From CATQGW01 sp965262235 (GTDB taxonomy: Bacteria; Chloroflexota; Dehalococcoidia; Bin125), in NCBI GenBank assembly GCA_965262235.1, contig OZ253504.1:2418001-2482000 (forward strand): a DNA stretch of 64,000 nt, given 5' to 3'. Under the pieces are notes generated by a model, which was given only the letters and a program-made list of their open reading frames with translations, was not told where the DNA came from and searched no databases. The position numbers and the translations under genes were made by a program. Of the stretch, positions 53,284 through 61,805 are shown one piece after another; the stretch's first letter is position 1; the number at the start of each line of letters is the position of its first letter.

Positions 53284-54411
53284 ATGGCACGGCAACTTCG
53301 CTCCACGATCACCAGCGGTGGTCAACTGGAGCTCTCACTCGTCGACGTTGAAACGCCCGCGCCTGGGCCGGACCAGGTCGTGGTGCGTGTTGAGGCTGCG
53401 CCGATCAATCCGTCGGACCTGGGGTTGCTGCTCGGTCCGGCCGACATGAGCCGGGCCACGGCGTCGGGTTCGGCCGATCACCCGATCGTCACGGCGCCGA
53501 TCCCGGCACAATTGCTGCCGGCGCTGGCCGACCGTTTCGACGAGCCGATGGCGGCGGGTAACGAGGGCGCTGGGGTCGTGGTTGAGGCCGGCTCAAGTGA
53601 CGCTGCCCAGGCGCTGCTTGGGAAGACCGTGGCGCTGCTGGCTCGGGAGATGTACGCGCAGTTCCGCGTCGTCAACGTCGCGCAATGCCTCGTGCTACGC
53701 GAGGGCACGACCTCGGCGGAGGGCGCGTCGTGCTTCGTCAATCCCCTGACCGTCCTCGGGATGGTGGAAACGATGCGACTGGAGGGCCACACGGCGCTCG
53801 TGCACACCGCGGCCGCTTCGAACCTCGGAGTGATGCTGCAGAAGGTCTGTAGCGACGAGGGGATCGATCTGGTCAACATCGTCCGCAGGCCCCAGCACGT
53901 CGAGCTGTTGAAGGAGATCGGCGCGCGCTACGTATGCGATACCAGCGCTCCGTCCTTCGAGGACGATCTGAGAGCTGCGCTCACCGAGACCGGCGCCACG
54001 CTCGCGTTCGACGCCACGGGCGGTGGTCGTCTGGCCACCCAGATCCTCAGCGGCATGGAAGCCGCGGCGATGGCCAACGCGCCGGGCTTCAACCGTTACG
54101 GGTCCAGCGTGCACAAGCAGGTGTACATCTACGGCGGGCTCGACACCTCGCCGACGGTGCTGCACCGCAACTTCGGTCTGGCCTGGGGGCTCGGGGGCTG
54201 GCTGCTCACGCCGTTTCTCGAGCGGGTCGGCCCAGAGGCGGCGGAGCGTCTGCGCCAGCGTGTCGCCGACGAGGTGACGACCACGTTCGCGAGCCACTAC
54301 GCCAAGGAGATCTCGCTCGCGGAGGTACTCGATCTCGAGAACATCGCGGTCTACAACAAGCGCGCGACCGGCGAGAAGTACCTCGTCAACCCCAACAAAG
54401 ACATCGGCTGA
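53284..54411 (+). CDS. Zinc-independent MDR / quinone oxidoreductase-like protein
   Basis: 375 residues, GAGG eight bases before ATG 53284. MDR layout: VVRVEAAPINPSDLGLLLGP, an extended loop, GNEGAGVVVEAGSS, then VHTAAASNLGVMLQKVCSDE (Rossmann) and LAFDATGGGRLATQIL. No zinc ligands. Longer than a typical Qor (about 325) because of inserts near 55-75 and 255-300. NADPH-dependent reduction of a quinone or enone assumed. Follows the SMT gene in the same direction after 103 nt. Confidence 0.85.
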   Translation: MARQLRSTITSGGQLELSLVDVETPAPGPDQVVVRVEAAPINPSDLGLLLGPADMSRATASGSADHPIVTAPIPAQLLPALADRFDEPMAAGNEGAGVVVEAGSSDAAQALLGKTVALLAREMYAQFRVVNVAQCLVLREGTTSAEGASCFVNPLTVLGMVETMRLEGHTALVHTAAASNLGVMLQKVCSDEGIDLVNIVRRPQHVELLKEIGARYVCDTSAPSFEDDLRAALTETGATLAFDATGGGRLATQILSGMEAAAMANAPGFNRYGSSVHKQVYIYGGLDTSPTVLHRNFGLAWGLGGWLLTPFLERVGPEAAERLRQRVADEVTTTFASHYAKEISLAEVLDLENIAVYNKRATGEKYLVNPNKDIG

Positions 54412-54479
54412 GGCGTGCCGCTCCCCACGGCGGTCGGCAGCGGATGGGCTTGACGTGGGCGCGGCGTTGCGGAAGGGGG

Positions 54480-54533
54480 AGCCCCCCTCTGTCACTTCGT
54501 GACATCTCCCCCCGCGGAGCGGGGGGAGAGAGG
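54480..54533. repeat. Dispersed GC-rich double-hairpin repeat, copy I
   Basis: gtcac-ttc-gtgac, then tctccccccgc-gga-gcggggggaga. Lies in the 156-bp convergent gap between the MDR and DinB genes, where it could act as a bidirectional terminator. Confidence 0.8.
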
Positions 54534-54567
54534 CGAACGCCAACAGGCGGACTTCGTCAGCACGCTG

Positions 54568-55092
54568 TTAGTGCGTGCCCTGCGCGGCCATGACGGTCGG
54601 CATGCCCTGCATGCCGCGGAGGGTGTTGATCTCGCCGCGGTGGCCGTTGAAGTGGCCCATCATGTGCAGCGAGATGGCCTCGCCGACGCTCTCGGTGCCG
54701 TTGCGAGCAGGGATCTCGCGATCGAGGTCTGCGTCCGAGGCATCGGCGAGGAACTGCGCGGTGCGCTCGAAGACGGTCTCCTGGTAGCTGCCGAGGGCGT
54801 CGATGTCGGAGACGTGGACCTGTTGCGCATCTTCGTCGGGCATGCCGGCGCCGATGCCGTCGAAGGGCAGGCCGGTCCGTGAGGCCCACTCCTCGCTCCA
54901 GAGCTCGGGCTCCCCAGTGACGCGGCTGATGATCAGGTCCTCGATCCGCGTGGTGTGCCAGAGGCACCACGCGATGGAGTGGCTGCCCTGCTCAGGGACG
55001 AAGTGAAGTTGCTCGTCGGTGCCGTTGCGGGCGTCGATCAGCGCGGAGTGCGTGAAGTCCAGGCTGCGTTGGATGAAAGCGGCGGTGCTCAT
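54568..55092 (-). CDS. DinB/YfiT-family protein
   Basis: 174 residues from ATG 55092, with AAAGGGGG upstream; a longer frame upstream has no support. Four-helix DinB fold: IQRSLDFTHSALIDARNGT, SIAWCLWHTTRIEDLI, and LHMMGHFNGHRGEINTLRG, giving the three metal-binding His. DinB-like proteins include mycothiol- or bacillithiol-dependent transferases. Substrate unknown. Confidence 0.82.
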   Translation of the reverse strand: MSTAAFIQRSLDFTHSALIDARNGTDEQLHFVPEQGSHSIAWCLWHTTRIEDLIISRVTGEPELWSEEWASRTGLPFDGIGAGMPDEDAQQVHVSDIDALGSYQETVFERTAQFLADASDADLDREIPARNGTESVGEAISLHMMGHFNGHRGEINTLRGMQGMPTVMAAQGTH

Positions 55093-55153
55093 GGATTCCC
55101 CCTTTACATAAGTGGCCATTCTAGGCACAGCAAGGGCGTGAGATCGTGACCCG

Positions 55154-55335
55154 TCACAAAAGACACGCAAACACAGGTCGGAATGAACCGCAGCGGGGCT
55201 CACCGTCGAAGCGTGGCGACAGCCGCGCCAGGCACTCGGCCACGTGGGGCCTGATCGGCCCCAGGGCGTGGTGATCGGCGACGAAGGCCTCCGGTGTCAC
55301 CGCCAGCATGATGGTGGCCTGTCGCTCGCGCTCAT
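55154..55335 (-). pseudogene. IS5-like transposase N-terminal remnant
   Basis: Reads MLAVTPEAFVADHHALGPIR followed by PHVAECLARLSPRFDG, resembling the start of IS5-group transposases (VPADHPLRPIRALVDEALA-LSPRFD). Stop at 55156-55154. The rest of the transposase is absent. Confidence 0.55.
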
Positions 55336-55341
55336 CGCGCA

Positions 55342-55361
55342 GGGGGTACCTCCGTACCCCC
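55342..55361. terminator. Strong palindromic hairpin
   Basis: GGGGGTAC / GTACCCCC around CTCC, followed by ttattct. Could stop transcription before the adhesin leader. A second stem CTCGGCC/GGCCGAG lies at 55452-55472. The whole 55362-55665 stretch is less GC-rich than its surroundings and holds no gene. Confidence 0.35.
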
Positions 55362-55665
55362 TTATTCTCGGATTACCCATTTCTCGGACCCCTACTACTT
55401 AAAGTGCTGTTTCTCAAGCGAGCAAAACGAACGGGGACGTTTAGTGTACGCTCGGCCGGCGCAGGGCCGAGAAAGGATTTAAGATTTGGCGGCCTCTGCC
55501 GATTTGGGGCGGGACTGTCCGTTAGGCCCACGAAAACACGAACACCCTGACGGGTTGGATCGAGGAGTGGTGCATTAGATGACCGACCTTCGCTGGTAGC
55601 TGGTCTTGCTCAGACAGCTGCCAGGGCTGCACAGGAAACCCCAAGCTCTACGGGAGGAAACCAAG

Positions 55666-58600
55666 ATGAAGATGTTGATAGTGGGTAACCCGGTTCGTAT
55701 CGGTGTCCTCTTGACACTGTCTGTGGTCGCAGCACTCATGCTCGTGATGACCCAGGCCATCCCCGCGACAGCGCAGGTGACCTCAACCGCCATGGTCAGC
55801 AACCTGGACCAGCAGTCATCAGTCCTCCATACCACCTTGGGCGACGAGTTTCACTACGCGCAGTCATTCTGCACCGGTAGCGTCGCTACTACCCTCGACA
55901 AGGTGCGCCTGTACACGCTGTCCAAGGAAACCGATCCGAACTCGATGTTCTACCGATTTGATCCGGCGCCCGTCGTGACCATACGCTCCATTAAGGCGTC
56001 GGGAATGCCTGGCGAAGTGCTGCATACCCTGACCAACCCGGATATCGACGATTCCAGGGACACCGCCGAGGACTTCACGAGCAGCGGTTATGAACTGGCC
56101 GCTCACACCAGCTACGCGGTGGTGATCCACGCGCCAACCAGCACCGGCCACATTGCATTCCTCTCCACAGCATCTGCCTCTGAGGACACGGATACGCAGT
56201 TAGGCTGGGCAATCGGCGACCAATATATGTATCACGCAGGCCATGGTTGGACTGACCAAAGCCACGAAGGCTTGATCATGAAGATGGCGATCCATGCCAG
56301 CGGAGATCTCCCTTCCATTTCGACCCCGGCCTTTATTGACACCGACTGTGACGGGACCGTAGGCCCCTACGAGTTCTCGGTGGACGAAATGTCCGCCGCG
56401 GACACCCTCGTCGACGTTGCGGTCGCCGGCGACGCCGATGGCGACTCTATGACGTACTCCGTCAGCGGAACCGACGTTGCGGCATTCAACAACGCGTTTA
56501 ACTTGGACGCGAGCACTGGCGAGATCACCGTCAAGTCAAGCTCCGAAATCGACTACGAGAGCTCACAAGTGTCTTACTCGATCACCGTCAGCGTGACCGA
56601 CGGGGAGGACGCCTCCGGCGTCGCAGAGTCCCAACCAACGACCGACGCCACCACCTCCGTGAGAATCAATGTGATCGACATTGACGAGCCGGGAACCGTC
56701 ACCGTGTCATCGACCGCGCCCAGGGTGGGCGGCGAGTTGACCGTCAGCGTGACCGATCCCGACGACGAAACACTGCTGCTCTCCAGAGTCCAGTGGTCCA
56801 GGACCCCTAGCCTTGACCTCGATTTCATAGACATACCCATCGACCCTAATGCCATGGCCAACCCCTCTTACACCCCCACGGCAGCGGACCAGAGCAAATA
56901 CCTGAAGGTCACCGTGTCCTACGCAGAACGCAGTTGCGGCCAGGTGGCCCGCTTCGACGGCCGGTGCCGCGGTGAGGCGGAGTACACGTTCGACACCCTC
57001 GTGGCAAACGAGGAAGGCCTGATCGTCCAAAGCCAGGTCGTGAACAATAACAATCCAGCAACGGGAACGGTTCGTATCACCGGTACCCCGCGGCTCGGCT
57101 GGACGCTCGAGACGCATGGGAGGGGCATAGCGGACGCAGAGGGGCGCCGAGGGGCACTTTACTTCCAGTGGATACGCGTCGACCCGGTGACCGAAGTCGA
57201 ACAGAACGTTTCCAATCCCGAGCGCCCCGGCGTGTGGTGGAGCTACGTGGTCCAGGAGGCCGACGTGGGCAAGGCCATCAAAGTGCGGGCGAGCTTTACC
57301 GATAATGCGGGCAACGCGGAGTCGGTGACCAGTGACGCGGTGGACGGGCCCTACCCGCTGACGGCCACCACGCGCGACGCGCCGAGGTCCCACGACGGCA
57401 GCACCGCGTTTGCCTTCGAGCTGCGGTTCAGCGAAGCGCCGGCAGTGGGCTTCGCGACGGTACGGGACCACGCCTTCACGGTGACCGGGGGCTCGCTGGA
57501 CAAGGTGCGCCGGCTGGCGCCGGGCAGCAACGCCTGGTGGGAGATCACTGTCACGCCGTCCTCGGAAGCCGACGTGACCCTGGCGCTCAATGCCACCACC
57601 AACTGCTCCGCCGAGGGCGCGATCTGCAACGTCGACGGGGTGAAGTTGTCCGGTGTCCTGGAGCTGGTCGTTCCGCGGACGTCGAGCCCGCTATCCCCGG
57701 CCACCGGCGCTCCCACCATCAACGGCACGGCGCGGGTGGGCGAGACCTTGACCGTCTCAACGTCGGGCATCGCCGATGCCGACGGCCTGGCCAACGCATC
57801 CTTTACCTACCAATGGCGCGCCGCCGACGTTGACATCAGCGGCGCCACGGGCAGCAGCTACACCGTGGTTAAAGCGGACGCGGGGAAGGTCATTACGGTG
57901 GCCGTCTCCTTCACGGACGACGCGGGCAACGAGGAGTCGGTGACCAGCGCGGCGACGGCTGTGGTCCCGCTACCGCCTTTGACGGCCAGCACCCACGACG
58001 TGCCTGAGTCCCATGACGGCGCCACTGCGTTCACTTTCGAGCTGAGGTTCAGTGAGGCGCCCGGCGGCGGGTTCAGCGCCACCACCCTTCGGGACCAAGC
58101 CCTGACGGTGTCGGGAGGTACGATTACCAACGTGCGCCAGCTGGAAACGGGCAAGAACCTCAAGTGGGAGATAACGCTGCAGCCGTCCGGAAACGGGGAG
58201 GTCAGCGTGATACTCCCGCCCACCATCGACTGCGCCGACCAGGGCGCGATCTGCACCGGCGACGGCAGGGCACTATCCGTCGGGCGGGCGATCCTCGTGC
58301 TGGGCCCACCGAACTCGGCGGCCAGCGGCGCTCCGACCATCAACGGTACGGCGCAGGTGGGCGAGATCTTGACCGCCTCAACCTCGAGCATCGCCGATGC
58401 GGACGGCGTGGCCAACGCAACGTACACGTACCAGTGGCTGGCCGACGACGCTGACATCAGCGGCGCCACGGGCTCCAGCTACACCGTGACGGCGGCGGAC
58501 GAGGGGAAGGTCATTAAGGTGACCATCTCCTTCACCGACGACGCGGGCAATGCCGAGACCCTGACCAGCGCCGCGACGACGGCAGTCGCGGCCACCGGGG

Positions 58601-59901
58601 GCACGACAGACTCATTGCAGCGGGCGGACCAGGAGGACGTGCAGGAAAACTCGGCGGCCAGCGGCGCTCCGACCATCGGGGGCACGGCGCAGGTGGGCGA
58701 GATCCTGACCGCCTCAACCTCGAGCATCGCCGATACGGACGGCGTGGCCAACGCAACGTTCACGTACCAGTGGCTGGCCGACGACGCTGACATCAGCGGC
58801 GCCACGGGCTCCAGCTACACCCTGGTTGCCGCAGACGCGGGGAAGGTCATTACGGTGACGGTCTCCTTCAGCGACGACGCGGACAACGAGGAGTCGGTGA
58901 CCAGCGCGGCGACGGCGGCGGTCACGCACCCGCCTTTGACGGCCACCACCCGCGGCGCGCCTGAGTCCCACGACGGCGCCACTGCGTTCACCTTCGAGCT
59001 GAGGTTCAGCGAATCGCCGGCAGCGAGCTTCGGCTTCGCGACGGTTCAGAACCACGCCTTCACTGTGACCGGGGGCTCGGTGAGCAACGTGAGCCGGCTG
59101 GAGCCGGGTAAGAACGTGCGGTGGGAGATCACCGTCACGCCGAGCTCCGACGCCGACGTGACCCTGGCGCTGAATGTCACCACCGACTGCTCCGCCGAGG
59201 GCGCCATCTGCACGGACAACGGGGTGAAGTTGTCCGGCGCCCTGGAGCTGGTCGTTGCGGGGCCGCCGCAAAACTCGGCGGCCAGCGGCGCTCCGACTAT
59301 CAGCGGCACGGCACAGGTGGGCCAGACCCTGATCGCCTCAACGTCGGGCATTGCCGATGCGGACGGCGTGGCCAACGCAACATTCAGCTACCAGTGGGTG
59401 GCCGACGACGCTGACATCAGCGGCGGCACGGGCTCCAGCTACTCCCTCGTTGCCGCAGACGAGGGCAAGGTCATTACGGTGACCGTCGCCTTCACGGACG
59501 ACGCAGGCAATGCCGAGAGTCTGACCAGCGCCGCTACGACGGCTACGACGGCAGTCGCCAGGCCGCCTCTGACGGCTGCGGTCCACGACGAGCCGTCGTC
59601 GCACGACGGGAGCACCGCGTTCACGTTCGAGCTGCGGTTGAGCGAGAACATCGAGAACCTCAGCTACGCGACGTTGCACGAGCACGCTTTGACAGTGACG
59701 GGGGGAACGGTTGACAAGGCGCGGCGGCTGGCAGCGCCCAGCAACGTCCGCTGGGAGATCACCGTGACTCCAGCCTCCAGCTCCGACGTGATCATCGTGT
59801 TGCCGATCACCTCTGACTGCACCGCCCAGGGCGCGATCTGCACCGATGGCAGGATGTTGTCGAATCGGCTGGAACTCACCTTCAGAGGTCCGGGCGGATG
59901 A
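55666..59901 (+). CDS. Large secreted repeat adhesin (choice-of-anchor, cadherin and Ig-like repeats)
   Basis: 1,411 residues. GGAGG precedes ATG 55666 by 8 nt. Signal peptide MKMLIVGNPVRIGVLLTLSV to about 36 (ATAQ). A choice-of-anchor-R-like domain (about 40-205: FHYAQSFCTGSVATTLDKV), a cadherin-like domain (about 235-345: GDADGDSMTYSVSGTD, FNLDASTGEITVKS), then five Ig-like repeats with GIADADG...TYQW...DISGATGSSY and four interspersed repeats starting PLTA...SHDG-TAFTFELRFSE, each with a conserved Cys pair. No sorting motif at the C-terminus (LTFRGPGG). Probably binds surfaces, other cells or host tissue. Repeats are similar at DNA level, allowing length changes. Confidence 0.88.
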   Translation: MKMLIVGNPVRIGVLLTLSVVAALMLVMTQAIPATAQVTSTAMVSNLDQQSSVLHTTLGDEFHYAQSFCTGSVATTLDKVRLYTLSKETDPNSMFYRFDPAPVVTIRSIKASGMPGEVLHTLTNPDIDDSRDTAEDFTSSGYELAAHTSYAVVIHAPTSTGHIAFLSTASASEDTDTQLGWAIGDQYMYHAGHGWTDQSHEGLIMKMAIHASGDLPSISTPAFIDTDCDGTVGPYEFSVDEMSAADTLVDVAVAGDADGDSMTYSVSGTDVAAFNNAFNLDASTGEITVKSSSEIDYESSQVSYSITVSVTDGEDASGVAESQPTTDATTSVRINVIDIDEPGTVTVSSTAPRVGGELTVSVTDPDDETLLLSRVQWSRTPSLDLDFIDIPIDPNAMANPSYTPTAADQSKYLKVTVSYAERSCGQVARFDGRCRGEAEYTFDTLVANEEGLIVQSQVVNNNNPATGTVRITGTPRLGWTLETHGRGIADAEGRRGALYFQWIRVDPVTEVEQNVSNPERPGVWWSYVVQEADVGKAIKVRASFTDNAGNAESVTSDAVDGPYPLTATTRDAPRSHDGSTAFAFELRFSEAPAVGFATVRDHAFTVTGGSLDKVRRLAPGSNAWWEITVTPSSEADVTLALNATTNCSAEGAICNVDGVKLSGVLELVVPRTSSPLSPATGAPTINGTARVGETLTVSTSGIADADGLANASFTYQWRAADVDISGATGSSYTVVKADAGKVITVAVSFTDDAGNEESVTSAATAVVPLPPLTASTHDVPESHDGATAFTFELRFSEAPGGGFSATTLRDQALTVSGGTITNVRQLETGKNLKWEITLQPSGNGEVSVILPPTIDCADQGAICTGDGRALSVGRAILVLGPPNSAASGAPTINGTAQVGEILTASTSSIADADGVANATYTYQWLADDADISGATGSSYTVTAADEGKVIKVTISFTDDAGNAETLTSAATTAVAATGGTTDSLQRADQEDVQENSAASGAPTIGGTAQVGEILTASTSSIADTDGVANATFTYQWLADDADISGATGSSYTLVAADAGKVITVTVSFSDDADNEESVTSAATAAVTHPPLTATTRGAPESHDGATAFTFELRFSESPAASFGFATVQNHAFTVTGGSVSNVSRLEPGKNVRWEITVTPSSDADVTLALNVTTDCSAEGAICTDNGVKLSGALELVVAGPPQNSAASGAPTISGTAQVGQTLIASTSGIADADGVANATFSYQWVADDADISGGTGSSYSLVAADEGKVITVTVAFTDDAGNAESLTSAATTATTAVARPPLTAAVHDEPSSHDGSTAFTFELRLSENIENLSYATLHEHALTVTGGTVDKARRLAAPSNVRWEITVTPASSSDVIIVLPITSDCTAQGAICTDGRMLSNRLELTFRGPGG

Positions 59902-60048
59902 GCGCAAGAGGTTCGCTCCCCGCCAGCATGAAAGTACGGAGAAGCAGGAGGCTGCCAAGGATGCATCAGCAACGTTGAGCGACGCCTCGCTCTCGGACTC
60001 ATCGCCAACGATGAGTCCGCACGCACCAGGCTGAAAGAAGATGGTCTA

Positions 60049-61225
60049 GTGTCCCGAGTCGCTAATGCGAGGAACAAAGGGGTATGGTGTTGATCGAGCC
60101 GGTTTGGCGGTCCGAGGCTTTCGCTGGAGCGTGATGCGTACCCGACTGGGCCGCCCGACGGTGGCGATCGTGCTGAGTGATGAAGAGCGAGCGACGCTGG
60201 AGCGCTGGGCGCGCCGGCCGACCACGGCGCAGGCCTTGGCGCTGCGCTGCCGGATCGTGCTCGCGGCGGCGGCCGGGCAGGCGAACACGGAGATCGGCGC
60301 GGCGCTCGGTTGCCATCCGGTCACGGCCGGCAAGTGGCGGCGACGCTTCGCTCAGCGGCGGCTGGACGGACTGAGCGATGAGCCGCGTCCCGGCGCGCCC
60401 CGCACGATCGGCGACGAGCAGGTGGAAGCGGTGATCGTCAAGACGCTGGAACAGCAACCGCGCAACGCGACCCATTGGTCGACCCGCTCGATGGCCGCCG
60501 AGATGGGCATGTCGCAGACTGCGATCTCCAGGATCTGGCGCGCCTTTGGCCTCAAACCGCACCTCGTGGAGCACTTCAAGCTGTCGCCTGACCCGCCGTT
60601 CATCGACAAGGTGCGCGACGTGGCCGGTCTCTATCTCAACCCGCCCGACGCAGCCGTCGTGCTGTGCGTGGACGAGAAGACCCAGATCCAGGCGCTCGAC
60701 CGCACGGCGCCGACGCGGCCGATGCTGCCGGGCGTGCCCCGCCGCCAGACCCACGGCTACGTGCGTCACGGCGCCACCAATCTCTACGCCGCGCTCGATA
60801 TCGCCTCGGGCCACGTGATCGCCGACCTGACCCCGCGACACCGGGCCCGCGAGTTCCAGCGCTTCCTCGACCTGATTGACGAGCAGGTGCCCGACGAACT
60901 CGCCGTGCATGTCGTATTGGACAACGTGGCCACCCACCGGACCGCGGAGATCCAGCGTTGGCTCCAGCGCCATCCCCGCTTCAGCTTTCACTTCACCCCG
61001 ACCTACAGCTCCTGGATGAACCTGGTTGAGCGCTGGTTCGCGGAACTGACCACCAAATGGCTACGGCGCGGCGCGCACCGCAGCGTGGCTGAGCTGACCC
61101 GCGCCGTCGAACGCTGGGTCGCCGACTGGAACGAACACCCGCGCCCCTTCGTCTGGCATAAGACCGCCGACCAGATCTTCGACAACCTCGCCGGATATCT
61201 CAACCGTATTCCCGACTCAGGACAC
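60049..61225. mobile_element. IS630-family insertion sequence, complete
   Basis: Terminal inverted repeats: left gtgtcccgagtcgctaatgcg, right (complement) gtgtcctgagtcgggaatacg. Flanked by TA on both sides (60047-60048 and 61226-61227), the target duplicated by IS630 elements. Encodes one apparently intact transposase. The ends differ little, so insertion is probably recent. Confidence 0.85.
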
Positions 61226-61228
61226 TAG
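60134..61228 (+). CDS. IS630-family transposase
   Basis: 364 residues from ATG 60134 (MRTRLGRPTVAIVLSDEERA); an ATG 23 codons upstream inside the left end is less conserved. N-terminal helix-turn-helix (AQALALRCRIVLAAAAGQAN, TEIGAALGCHPVTAGKWRRR), a second DNA-binding stretch (MAAEMGMSQTAISRIWRAFG), and the DDE core CVDEKTQIQALDR, VVLDNVATHRT and SSWMNLVERWFAELT. All three catalytic acids are present. The stop codon TAG is completed by the flanking target TA. Confidence 0.92.
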   Translation: MRTRLGRPTVAIVLSDEERATLERWARRPTTAQALALRCRIVLAAAAGQANTEIGAALGCHPVTAGKWRRRFAQRRLDGLSDEPRPGAPRTIGDEQVEAVIVKTLEQQPRNATHWSTRSMAAEMGMSQTAISRIWRAFGLKPHLVEHFKLSPDPPFIDKVRDVAGLYLNPPDAAVVLCVDEKTQIQALDRTAPTRPMLPGVPRRQTHGYVRHGATNLYAALDIASGHVIADLTPRHRAREFQRFLDLIDEQVPDELAVHVVLDNVATHRTAEIQRWLQRHPRFSFHFTPTYSSWMNLVERWFAELTTKWLRRGAHRSVAELTRAVERWVADWNEHPRPFVWHKTADQIFDNLAGYLNRIPDSGH

Positions 61229-61794
61229 ATTGGTGGAGACATTCCCCAGCCTCCGGTGCAGATCGAGTCCCACATCCTTCCCTCTGAGTCGCCCGGTCAT
61301 GGTGTCTTGTGGATTGAGATTCCGGCGTCGTCGGCAATGGTGCATCAGGTAGACGGGACGTACTACGAGAGGGGTGACACGCAGACGCGCCCGATGCGTG
61401 AGTCTGACGCAGCGGATCGCATGCGGCTGCGCGATGACCAAGAGACGCCGATCCGGGCTGACCTCGAGGCCGCGCTGAAGCGAGGAGAACCTGGCAGCAC
61501 GAAATGGCAGGGTCGGACTTGCATCGTGGCGAGGCCACTCGGTGCGCCCGAGGATGAGTTCTATCAGAGCACACGAAATCGCGACGATCGCGGGAGTTGT
61601 CCCTTTCAGTTTCCAATGTCGAGGGTCGGACGGCCAGAACGAGCATTCGCAGCAAATTCCATTCGGCCTGGTACATGCCTCAAACACCGCGCGATTCCTA
61701 CACGGCCGCTGTCCTGGGCGCCGGTGCACTGACCGGCAGCGCTCGGCTGTCCCTGCAGAGGGTTCTCGAATACGATCGCTTCGATTCGGCATAG
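61229..61794 (+). pseudogene. AlbA_2-domain (Schlafen-like) ATP-binding protein, broken
   Basis: Begins at the IS630 right end with no start: IESHILPSESPGHGVLWIEI and MVHQVDGTYYERGDTQTRPM are the core of AlbA_2-domain proteins, which usually regulate or take part in defence. After about codon 115 the frame changes (61597-61794: SAWYMPQTPRDSYTAAVLGA to QRVLEYDRFDSA). The lost 5' part is not found on the other side of the IS (59902-60048 has only short frames), so a deletion accompanied the insertion. Sits 11 nt before the methylase gene and is probably its former operon partner. Confidence 0.6.
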
Positions 61795-61805
61795 GGAGCG
61801 AACGA

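Noticed and set aside
55362..55600. Cyclic-di-GMP or other known riboswitch upstream of the adhesin
   Set aside because: Stems are present, but none of the conserved core bases of a class I can recall are arranged correctly.
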